NCBI GenBank assembly: GCA_937968035.1
Contig: CALBTS010000109.1
Location: 1 to 6,925 of the forward strand
Source of the DNA: an uncultured Methanomethylovorans sp.
Lineage (GTDB): Archaea; Halobacteriota; Methanosarcinia; Methanosarcinales; Methanosarcinaceae
DNA: 6,925 nt
Direction of reading: 5' to 3'
The notes beneath the pieces are model-generated. The model was not told the DNA's origin, did no database searches, and worked only from the letters and a program-made list of their open reading frames with translations. The translations under genes were made by a program, and so were the position numbers. The first letter of the stretch is position 1; every line of letters starts with the position of its first letter. This document shows, in pieces, positions 1-4,734 of the stretch.

Positions 1-47
1 GATATCGTATTCGGTGACTGGAGTTCAGACGTGTGCTCTTCCGATCT
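1..47 (+). other. Illumina TruSeq i7/read-2 adapter (synthetic)
   Basis: Positions 14-47 match the known TruSeq read-2 adapter, from GTGACTGGAG to CTTCCGATCT. Positions 6-13 (CGTATTCG) are an 8-base index, and the bases before it resemble the end of the P7 primer with one mismatch. This is library sequence, not genome. Biological sequence starts at 48. The same adapter and index occur inverted at the other end. Confidence 0.97.
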
Positions 48-64
48 TTTTAAGATGATGTTTA

Positions 65-104
65 TGGTGGGCGGTAATGGACTCGAACCAATGACCTCCA
101 CAAC
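65..104 (-). other. tRNA 3'-end fragment, probable integrase attachment site core
   Basis: On the - strand this reads as the 3' part of a tRNA: a variable loop AGGTC, a T-arm with the conserved loop TTCGAGT between ATTGG and CCATT (one U-U mismatch), an acceptor strand ACCGCCC, a discriminator A and an encoded CCA. The matching 5' acceptor strand (GGGCGGT on the - strand) is absent from the following ~100 bases, and no D-arm or anticodon arm can be folded, so it is not a whole tRNA. From memory it most resembles the 3' half of a tRNA-Val(GAC) type gene; that identity is inference. Tyrosine integrases commonly recombine into tRNA 3' ends, and an integrase gene starts 186 bp away, so an attP or prophage att site is the natural reading. 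Only 17 bp of insert lie beyond it, so attP, attL and attR cannot be told apart. Confidence 0.65.
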
Positions 105-116
105 GAGTTAAGAAAA

Positions 117-146
117 AGTAACTGATTAAGGCGTTAATCAAGTACT
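117..146. repeat. Inverted repeat between att-like site and integrase
   Basis: AGTA-AC-TGATTAA, spacer GGCG, then TTAATCA-AG-TACT. The inner arms are 7/7 complementary and the outer 4 bases also pair, with two mismatched positions between them. It has no U-tract. Its place between the tRNA-like fragment and the integrase suggests a binding site for integrase, excisionase or a repressor, but nothing in the sequence decides which. Confidence 0.45.
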
Positions 147-216
147 GCTGAAATACTAGCACAACAAATCAAGTCTGTCAACTAGGTTATTGCGCAACTT
201 AAAATACGGGTGTAAA

Positions 217-285
217 ATGCCCACGGATATGTACGAAACCAACGCCGGAGCAGATAGAAATTTCCTACCCACCTCTATTTGTTGA
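217..285 (+). CDS. Possible 22-residue leader peptide before integrase
   Basis: A short ORF starts at ATG 217 and encodes MPTDMYETNAGADRNFLPTSIC. Its TGA (283-285) overlaps the GAGG (284-287) just ahead of the integrase ATG at 290. GGGTG lies 4 nt before its ATG as a weak ribosome-binding site. The integrase's own GAGGT is only one base from its start codon, closer than usual, so translation coupled from this ORF would make sense. The ORF has no recognised homologue and could be chance. Confidence 0.25.
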   Translation: MPTDMYETNAGADRNFLPTSIC

Positions 286-289
286 GGTA

Positions 290-1309
290 ATGTTTGAAGA
301 CTTCGCGAGGTGGCTCTTACTTCGCGGTAGTGTTTCTGTAACCAACCAGAGTCACATAAAGATACTCCGGGTAATTCTTCGTGAATGTAACCCGCTAACA
401 TACGATACGTTTGAACGACTTATGACAAGCCTATTGGAGAGAGGTCGTTCGAATACCACCATAAATCACTATGTAGGAACAATGAGACTATATGCGAGGT
501 TTGCTGATCTGGATGAAAGACTCAAAACCTTTAGTTTTATGAGGGTAAAGCCCTGCCCTATCAAAGGCACTCTATCTGACGCAGAGATTGAGGACTTCCT
601 AGCACTCCCACCACCAAATACGAAGTACGCCTGTTTGTACGCTAAAGATACACTGTTTTTCTCAATTCTTGCTATGACTGGGTGTAGACCTGCCGAACTT
701 GCTAATGTTAGAAAAGAAGATGTAACTGATAGTGTTATCAAGTTAAACCATACAAAGACAGGTAGACCTCGTATAATACCTATTCCCCCGCCTGTAAAAG
801 ACTTTCTAAAGTGTTACATAAGTAAATGCGTTACTGACTACCTTTTTATGACCACTAAGGGTAAGATGTACTCATACGCTACATGGCAACACTCATTTAA
901 TGATAGGTTAAAACGGCTTGGTATAAACCGCCCTAACATCACCCTATACTCGCTTAGGCACTCCTGTGCAACTTCTTTACTCAAACAAGATGTTTCGCCC
1001 TTTAAGATAGCCAAATTGTTAGGAAATAGTGTAGAGATTATTGAAAAGAACTACTCGCACCTAGTAATATCAGATTTAGAAGTTGCGATAACACGTCTAC
1101 CCATAGTAAGTAGACACATAACCCCATCCCCGCAAGAACTGCGAGAACAGATAGAAAGCATATTAAAATCGTACAACGGTGTTTCATATACCGTTAAATT
1201 GACAAAGCAAGAACTACAAGTAAAAGTACGGCTCAATGGGGCCTATATATATTGCGCTGGCCCCAGAGAACCCACAAAGAAAGGATATACCTTAAATTGT
1301 GGGAACTAA
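290..1309 (+). CDS. int: Tyrosine recombinase / phage integrase
   Basis: This 339-residue site-specific recombinase would integrate and excise the phage at the neighbouring tRNA-like site. Residues 1-80 look like the helical SAM-like core-binding domain and residues 95-260 the catalytic domain. Visible active-site residues are Arg133 in TGCRPAEL, Lys156 in HTKTGRP, Arg223 and His224 in YSLRHS, and nucleophile Tyr255 in EKNYSH. Tyr220 replaces the first His of the HxLRH motif, a change seen in other integrases, and Asn246 stands at the usual His/Trp position (LLGNS). About 84 residues follow the nucleophile, much longer than the usual short tail, and I do not recognise that extension. ATG 290 was chosen because no ATG, GTG or TTG lies upstream in frame before the stop at 200; the GAGGT is very close to it. 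It is the only + strand gene and converges on metallophosphoesterase 1, with 4 bp between the stops. Confidence 0.93.
   Translation: MFEDFARWLLLRGSVSVTNQSHIKILRVILRECNPLTYDTFERLMTSLLERGRSNTTINHYVGTMRLYARFADLDERLKTFSFMRVKPCPIKGTLSDAEIEDFLALPPPNTKYACLYAKDTLFFSILAMTGCRPAELANVRKEDVTDSVIKLNHTKTGRPRIIPIPPPVKDFLKCYISKCVTDYLFMTTKGKMYSYATWQHSFNDRLKRLGINRPNITLYSLRHSCATSLLKQDVSPFKIAKLLGNSVEIIEKNYSHLVISDLEVAITRLPIVSRHITPSPQELREQIESILKSYNGVSYTVKLTKQELQVKVRLNGAYIYCAGPREPTKKGYTLNCGN
1237..1265. repeat. GC-rich inverted repeat inside the integrase 3' end
   Basis: TGGGGCC (1237-1243) and GGCCCCA (1259-1265) are perfectly complementary around an AT-rich 15-nt loop. It lies about 45 nt before the integrase stop and, for - strand transcripts, about 50 nt after the metallophosphoesterase stop. 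No U-tract follows on either strand, so it is not a standard intrinsic terminator. It could still slow or protect one of the two converging transcripts. Confidence 0.35.
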
Positions 1310-1313
1310 TAAC

Positions 1314-1978
1314 CTAGAAATCATTTTTGATGGGAACGTAAAAGGGAATCCACTCGGTTTTAACGCCTAACAAGCCTTTTTCATCCGTTCTAAATTCAAC
1401 GATAAGACCACCCATATCTGGAGAGAGTCCTAACCGTGTAAGAAATGGAGTTTGAGCTTGAAAAGCACCCATGGAAAACGCCTCTACGTTACGGTAATGA
1501 GGGATGTGGCATTGTATGTGCCAATGACCAACAAACAACATATGAGGTTTTACTTCCGGGGAAAATTGTTCTACGATCTTTTGTAGTTTATACGACCTTG
1601 CGTAAGCAACCCCACCCGCACCGTGCATTATACCGACCTTAATTCCGTCAATATGCACAAAAGCTAAGTAATCGCCGAGATAGTCCATGTCAGTGCGCTT
1701 CTCACAAATTGCTTTTACTACATTGAATCCATCGGTTTTCCAGAAACTCTCATCGTGGTTACCTAAAATAACCTTGGTTTGAATCCCGGAAATTCTTGGA
1801 TAGTTTTCAACTGTGTAATCAACTTGCTCGTCAGCACCATGCAGGAATAACTCGTACTCTTGACCACGATAAACCTTTGCACCGTCAACCAAGTCGCCAC
1901 AATGTAATACCAAGTCAATTCCACGCCGTTTGCATAGCTTGTAAAAAGTATGCAGGTGGGACATCTGTTGGTATTTCG
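1314..1978 (-). CDS. Metallophosphoesterase 1, exon 2 (C-terminal part of split gene)
   Basis: This is the second exon of a calcineurin-like metallophosphoesterase interrupted by a group I intron. Joined to exon 1 (2940-2778) it completes a 275-residue protein; exon 2 supplies residues 55 to 275. In spliced numbering it holds GDxxD (HCGDLVDG, Asp83 and Asp86), GNHD (127-130), a His in IMHGAG (about 173) and GHWH (205-208), the ordered metal and phosphate motifs of the family. From its first ATG (1964) the exon would be an ORF of 216 residues, but that lacks motif I and begins inside the conserved KYQQMSHL segment, so it is not an independent gene. The start at 1978 assumes the splice alignment with fullest pairing; 1979 is the alternative. 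The family hydrolyses phosphomonoesters or phosphodiesters, or acts as a nuclease; the substrate here is unknown. The protein is probably cytoplasmic, as no signal peptide or membrane segment is seen. Confidence 0.88.
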
Positions 1979-2777
1979 TCTTATGTTAACTATATATCTC
2001 TATATAGAGCGGACTATATCTTTATTGTGCTTGTTCTGCTAATTCTTCTAGCAGTTTTCTGTTGACTTTTGGTTCTTCAAGAAAACGCTTAAATATTTGG
2101 TAACCTGTTAACTTTCTATGACATGGGTCACAAAGCGTTATTAGATTATCCATGGTGTTATTCTTTCTTGAACCATCTCTATGATGTACAGCTAACCTAT
2201 GATCTACATAACCACTGCCGACAAAACCACAAACTCTGCAGGTAAAACTATCCCTTTCCATTACAGGTAGTTTGTTACCATCAAAATGCTCTCTGTCGTG
2301 ATTTACGGCATTTTGGTGAGGATGTCTAACCCTAAATAATCTTGCACGTTCTCTATTCCAATTAGGGTTTTCAATTTCTTTTTGCTTTGCATATTCTTGC
2401 CACCTCTTTCGTTCTCGCTCCAAGTTTCTATTTCGCCAAGCTTTCCTGTTAGCGTATATTTTTTCCTTGTAGGATTCTCTCCAACATTTCTTGGAACAAA
2501 AGCGTTTATTGTGGACTTTAGACACAAATAACTCACCACAAACTGCACATGTTTTATCATAAGTTCTAGCCATAGTTATATGATACATTATATCAACAGA
2601 TAACACAATATCCAACGTGTAGTCTCTGAGGATTCTCCTATACGGAGCCTTTCCTGCTGATTTTCTCTATTTCTAGGATTTTCACTTTCAGCTTATCCTT
2701 TCGGATTACTGTTTCGTACCTAGAACCTAACGAGACGTTCCAGCATATAGTTGGATTTTAATTGACCCGAAGTGTCA
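1979..2777 (-). ncRNA. Group I self-splicing intron with HNH ORF (IA-like)
   Basis: About 799 nt interrupt metallophosphoesterase 1. P1 pairs exon AAUUGGCU (2785-2778) with guide GGUCAAUU (2767-2760), ending in a U-G pair at the 5' splice site. The adjacent UUCG (2771-2768) pairs with exon 2 CGAA (1978-1975) as P10. P3 is AACGU (2739-2735) with ACGUU (2618-2614). P4 is GCUGA (2692-2688) with UCAGC (2660-2656). P6 is AGGA/UCCU (2655-2652 with 2632-2629), enclosing P6a CUCC/GGAG. P7 is GACUA (2624-2620) with UAGUC (2016-2012). P9 is CUCUAUAUAGAG (2009-1998). AUCC-GAAA-GGAU (2706-2695) is a further hairpin. The segments CAGAGACUACACG and AAGAUAUAGUCC look like the R and S core elements of phage group IA introns. 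An HNH ORF fills the P8 region. The ends could shift by one base (1980-2778), which would give a 3'-terminal G but a C-G pair at the 5' site. Confidence 0.9.
2022..2573 (-). CDS. HNH homing endonuclease encoded in the group I intron
   Basis: This 183-residue protein most likely nicks or cuts intronless alleles of the host gene and so drives intron homing. Near the N-terminus a four-cysteine zinc-finger-like motif (C9, C12, C26, C30) is followed by a highly basic helical linker (about 31-85). A C-terminal HNH module has C112/C115, H130-H131, N143 and C148-C151-H152. ATG 2573 (MARTYDKTC) was chosen because it leads straight into the zinc finger. ATG 2588 and TTG 2615 are in frame upstream, but the latter lies in the intron's P3 strand; none has a clear ribosome-binding site. 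The stop codon directly abuts the conserved AGATATAGTCC of the intron core, so the gene occupies the P8 region between the two P7 strands. NUMOD repeats typical of I-HmuI-type enzymes were not seen. Function is inferred from location and motifs. Confidence 0.88.
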   Translation of the reverse strand: MARTYDKTCAVCGELFVSKVHNKRFCSKKCWRESYKEKIYANRKAWRNRNLERERKRWQEYAKQKEIENPNWNRERARLFRVRHPHQNAVNHDREHFDGNKLPVMERDSFTCRVCGFVGSGYVDHRLAVHHRDGSRKNNTMDNLITLCDPCHRKLTGYQIFKRFLEEPKVNRKLLEELAEQAQ

Positions 2778-2940
2778 AGCCAATTTGGGTACAAGAGATT
2801 ACCGCAAAACGATAGGTACTTCCTCCGAGTTTTTTGACATCAGCAGTAAAGCTTTTGCCTGAAACCGCAGGTGGAACCTTGGATACAAAGTATCCCTTTA
2901 ACTTCAATTCTTCAATCAATTCATTAGTCGTCTTGTCCAT
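2778..2940 (-). CDS. Metallophosphoesterase 1, exon 1 (N-terminal part of split gene)
   Basis: The first exon encodes MDKTTNELIEELK... through FAVISCTQIG and ends one base into codon 55. Splicing to exon 2 completes a Ser codon and continues with KYQQMSHLH, the expected family context (SDTHxGSKYQQ-like). Exon lengths 163 + 665 = 828 nt, exactly 276 codons with the stop. The start at 2940 is favoured because GAGAGG (2953-2948) lies 7 nt upstream; ATG 2946 touches that site, and ATG 2955 and 2976 lie at or upstream of it. The start overlaps the preceding 75-aa gene by 17 nt. Oddly, motif I reads C50-T51-Q52 where the family normally has Asp-x-His, so the first metal site may be altered. Without splicing, translation runs into the intron and stops at 2758-2760 after LTLRVN. 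Confidence 0.82.
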
Positions 2941-3151
2941 TTCCATACCTCTCATGTCCATGGAAAAATACTGCATCAGCAGTTAAAATACGGGCGGTTA
3001 TAGGTACACCGCTCTGGGTAAAGACACCCATTTCACAACACTTTACGATATCATCTTCGGCTTCCTTCGGTGTCCAAAAAAATCTTGGACAAGTAACAAG
3101 AAAAGTCCTATCAGATACCGGATCATAGAATGTAATCTGCCAAGTCCACAT
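2924..3151 (-). CDS. Hypothetical 75-residue phage protein
   Basis: I do not recognise a family. The protein begins MWTWQITFYDPVSDR, is rich in aromatic residues and contains several Cys and His residues (TCPRF, KCCEM, FFHGHER) without a clear zinc-finger spacing. It has no membrane segment. AGAGGTG lies about 5 nt before ATG 3151. That ATG comes one base after the stop of the 58-residue gene upstream, and the 3' end overlaps the start of metallophosphoesterase 1 by 17 nt. This packing supports a real gene in an operon. Its opening MWTW resembles the MWSW start of the preceding small protein, perhaps by chance or distant relation. Confidence 0.7.
   Translation of the reverse strand: MWTWQITFYDPVSDRTFLVTCPRFFWTPKEAEDDIVKCCEMGVFTQSGVPITARILTADAVFFHGHERYGNGQDD
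2948..2953 (-). promoter_or_regulatory. Ribosome-binding site deciding the metallophosphoesterase 1 start
   Basis: GAGAGG on the - strand ends 7 nt before ATG 2940. ATG 2946 sits one base after it, too close for initiation, which favours the start at 2940 (MDKTTNEL). Confidence 0.6.
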
Positions 3152-3152
3152 A

Positions 3153-3329
3153 TCACACCTCTTTCACTTCGGACTTAACGAGTTTATAGAAGTAGAACAT
3201 TGAGAGAAACTCTCTCAACCATTCTGACCTCATCCAATTAGCTACCTCTTTTGATGGGTAGCCACTACCAACAATAGTGATGACTTCTTCGGTGCTTAGC
3301 CGTTCAAATTCAACTACCCACGACCACAT
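3153..3329 (-). CDS. Hypothetical 58-residue phage protein
   Basis: A short ORF starts with MWSWVVEFERLSTEEV and ends KSEVKEV. GAAAGG lies about 9 nt upstream of ATG 3329. The start overlaps the end of the HNH gene (stop at 3314) by 16 nt, and its TGA is one base from the ATG of the next gene, so it fills the gap between two coding regions exactly. The protein is acidic at the N-terminus, has four Trp, and looks largely helical (STEEVITIV and NWMRSEWLREFLSMFYFYKL). The second helix is amphipathic or hydrophobic but short for a membrane anchor. No family was recognised. Confidence 0.65.
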   Translation of the reverse strand: MWSWVVEFERLSTEEVITIVGSGYPSKEVANWMRSEWLREFLSMFYFYKLVKSEVKEV

Positions 3330-3568
3330 TTTCGTCTGCCTTTCTTTCGTTTCTTCTTCTTGCTACTTACCGGGTGTGTTCTGTGAAACTCTCGATGACA
3401 TTCAGTACACCATGTAACAAGGTTATCCAATGTACTACGACCACCCTGACATCTGTAGATGATGTGGTGCATAGTTAGGGGATTTCTTTTAGTGCCTTCT
3501 CTACCGCAGATTTGACACTTATGTCCATCCCTTTCCAATACGGCTTCCCTTACGGAACGACCCGCCAC
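3314..3568 (-). CDS. Small HNH endonuclease, free-standing
   Basis: This 84-residue HNH nuclease has CxxC (C18, C21), HH (H34-H35), N49 and CxxCH (C54, C57, H58), the zinc-ribbed beta-beta-alpha metal fold. A very basic tail, KKKKRKKGRRK, follows at about 70-80 and could bind DNA. Such small HNH proteins accompany terminase and packaging in many phages, or act as free-standing homing nucleases. Here it lies between a metallophosphoesterase and small unknown genes, not next to a visible terminase. The start is GTG 3568, backed by AGGAGGTG (3580-3573) at ideal distance. It is distinct from the intron-encoded HNH protein, lacking the N-terminal four-Cys domain. Confidence 0.88.
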   Translation of the reverse strand: MAGRSVREAVLERDGHKCQICGREGTKRNPLTMHHIIYRCQGGRSTLDNLVTWCTECHREFHRTHPVSSKKKKRKKGRRKCGRG

Positions 3569-3572
3569 GTTT

Positions 3573-3580
3573 CACCTCCT
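3573..3580 (-). promoter_or_regulatory. Strong ribosome-binding site for GTG-started HNH gene
   Basis: AGGAGGTG on the - strand, with AGGAGG six bases from the GTG at 3568. It is the best ribosome-binding site in the window and decides this non-ATG start. Confidence 0.75.
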
Positions 3581-3638
3581 AGGTTATTAGATTTTCAAAG
3601 TGCTTTCGCTTGATTTAGCGATTGGCTACTTTACATAT

Positions 3639-3675
3639 AAAAAGACGTGCAAGTTTGTTCAACTAAACAACTTGC
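3639..3675 (-). terminator. Possible weak terminator after metallophosphoesterase 2
   Basis: GCAAGTT (3675-3669) pairs with AACTTGC (3655-3649), with three further inner pairs around a bulge. Five T residues (3643-3639) follow after a 5-nt gap. It overlaps the stop codon of metallophosphoesterase 2. The stem is AT-rich and the gap is long, so termination may be partial. A weak promoter-like pair, TTGAAC (3662-3657) and TATATG (3639-3634) with 17-nt spacing, overlaps it and could serve the HNH gene; each hexamer matches 4 of 6 bases. Confidence 0.35.
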
Positions 3676-4429
3676 CATCGTAAACAAAGCTGTGATTTAT
3701 AATAGGTATAACTTGCGGATAGAACTGATGTGTTGAAAAGTCGTAATCTGCTACTGCGAATCCCTGTGTCCAATCAGGGTGTATTGCATAGGCGGGTGTG
3801 GGAGACAAATTGCAAAGACACCCTGTTTCAATCCAAAACTTCGTATTCCCGGATTGTGTTCTGGTAACATGACAGAGTTTGTGTGAGTGTCCTGTAAAGC
3901 CTGACGCACCAAACTTGTCTATATTGGCGTGTGCTGCAAACCCTGATTTTATTCGTACGTTTATACCATGAGTAAAGACGACATTATGGCGTTGTATTAT
4001 TCTATGTGCGGGGATCCATTTTATTCCATGCTTTTTCAGCTCAAATAGGTGAGCAACGGATATAATGTACTCATCATCTGATGTAAGTTCTGCCAACTGT
4101 TGAGCATTTTTACCAAGATACTTTTGCATACGAGCCTCATGGTTTCCTTCGAAGTAGCTTATCTGCACGTTTTCGTTTGCTTTTACAGCAGTTTGTGAGA
4201 GTTGTTTTAACAATCCCCTGCCCTCTGCTATTTCATCAGCGAGGTCAGTTTTATAGTAGGGGTCTTGGTCATACTTTGAAATTTTAGTAAAGTTTACGAA
4301 ATCACCTAATATGTCTAGGAAATCTGGTTTATAGTGCGCAAGGAACTTTAGTATTAAATCGAAACTCTTTATATCATAATCGGGTACATGAACATCAGAG
4401 ATAATCATGTACCTTTCTTTAGGTTTCAT
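3659..4429 (-). CDS. Metallophosphoesterase 2 (calcineurin-like)
   Basis: This 256-residue phosphoesterase carries all family motifs: D12-x-H14 (ISDVH), GD43FVN46, GNHE (95-98), THG (about 153-155) and GHSH (180-183). It should be an active metal-dependent phosphoesterase or nuclease; the substrate is unknown. No signal peptide is visible, so it is probably cytoplasmic. ATG 4429 (MKPKERYMIISDVH) places motif I about 12 residues in, as is normal. The frame is open to a TTG at 4483, but that TTG is part of a perfect TTGACA and lacks a ribosome-binding site; ATG 4408, preceded by AAAGG, is another possibility. It follows the holin-like gene after a ~100-nt gap. Unlike metallophosphoesterase 1 it is unbroken and keeps motif I, and the two sequences look only distantly related. 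Confidence 0.88.
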   Translation of the reverse strand: MKPKERYMIISDVHVPDYDIKSFDLILKFLAHYKPDFLDILGDFVNFTKISKYDQDPYYKTDLADEIAEGRGLLKQLSQTAVKANENVQISYFEGNHEARMQKYLGKNAQQLAELTSDDEYIISVAHLFELKKHGIKWIPAHRIIQRHNVVFTHGINVRIKSGFAAHANIDKFGASGFTGHSHKLCHVTRTQSGNTKFWIETGCLCNLSPTPAYAIHPDWTQGFAVADYDFSTHQFYPQVIPIINHSFVYDGKLFS

Positions 4430-4533
4430 GGTCAGGTTTACTCTCTTGCCGATATTGGTATTACTCACAGAGCATTTTGTCAATAGGGAGTTTAGAGTGC
4501 TAATCAGGGCGGATTGGATACCGCCCTAAATAG
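4430..4533 (-). promoter_or_regulatory. Intergenic hairpin and possible promoter upstream of metallophosphoesterase 2
   Basis: The gap holds a perfect GC-rich hairpin, AGGGCGG (4506-4512) and CCGCCCT (4521-4527) with an 8-nt loop. No U-tract follows on the - strand, so it is not a textbook terminator, though its place right after the holin-like stop fits transcript end-processing or attenuation. A perfect -35 consensus TTGACA (4483-4478) lies downstream of it, but the sequence at 17-nt spacing (TACCAA) is a poor -10. A promoter is therefore only suggested. Confidence 0.3.
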
Positions 4534-4734
4534 TTACTTTTTAGCGTCAATACGGGGTTTAAGCTCTTTGAGGAATACAAGCAAAATGTTTATCACTATA
4601 GCAAGGTAAGTGTTAGAAACCTCAACTTTTGAGAGTTCTACAATTACTGCTGACAAACCATACGATACGGCGATATACAGTGCGACTTTGATTTCTGCGG
4701 GTAACTTACCCCAGATTTCCTTAATTTTAGGCAT
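4534..4734 (-). CDS. Holin-like small membrane protein
   Basis: The 66-residue protein has two predicted transmembrane segments, about residues 17-33 (VALYIAVSYGLSAVIVE) and 42-56 (TYLAIVINILLVFLK), joined by a short turn, with a basic C-terminus (KPRIDAKK). This two-span small protein directly after an amidase gene is the usual phage lysis arrangement: the holin opens the cytoplasmic membrane so the signal-less endolysin reaches the wall. GGGGGTG (4747-4741) lies 6 nt before ATG 4734; an upstream in-frame ATG at 4749 has no such site. Its start overlaps the amidase stop by 8 nt, suggesting coupled translation. The call rests on topology and context, not a recognised family. Confidence 0.72.
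   Translation of the reverse strand: MPKIKEIWGKLPAEIKVALYIAVSYGLSAVIVELSKVEVSNTYLAIVINILLVFLKELKPRIDAKK

Noticed and set aside
65..140. A complete tRNA gene on the - strand
   Set aside because: Only the 3' portion is present; no 5' acceptor strand, D-arm or anticodon arm can be found.
469..741. - strand ORF inside the integrase, with similar ones at 156-401 and 1051-1236
   Set aside because: They are antisense shadows of, or overlap, a well-supported integrase and carry no motif.
1314..1964. A stand-alone 216-residue metallophosphoesterase
   Set aside because: It lacks motif I and begins inside a conserved segment; splicing restores the missing part.
2303..2560. 85-residue ORF overlapping the intron HNH gene on the same strand
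   Set aside because: It is a shifted frame of the HNH gene with no recognisable motif; the HNH frame has zinc and catalytic motifs.
2758..2976. A separate 72-residue gene ending in LTLRVN
   Set aside because: Its last residues are intron sequence; it is exon 1 of metallophosphoesterase 1 read without splicing, and the start at 2940 has the better ribosome-binding site.
3200..3218. Perfect 8-bp hairpin TTGAGAGA-AAC-TCTCTCAA
   Set aside because: It lies within the 58-residue gene, has no U-tract and is explained by Leu/Arg/Glu/Phe codons; no role supported.
4430..4483. TTG start at 4483 for metallophosphoesterase 2
   Set aside because: No ribosome-binding site, and the TTG belongs to a TTGACA promoter-like hexamer; ATG 4429 gives the normal distance to motif I.
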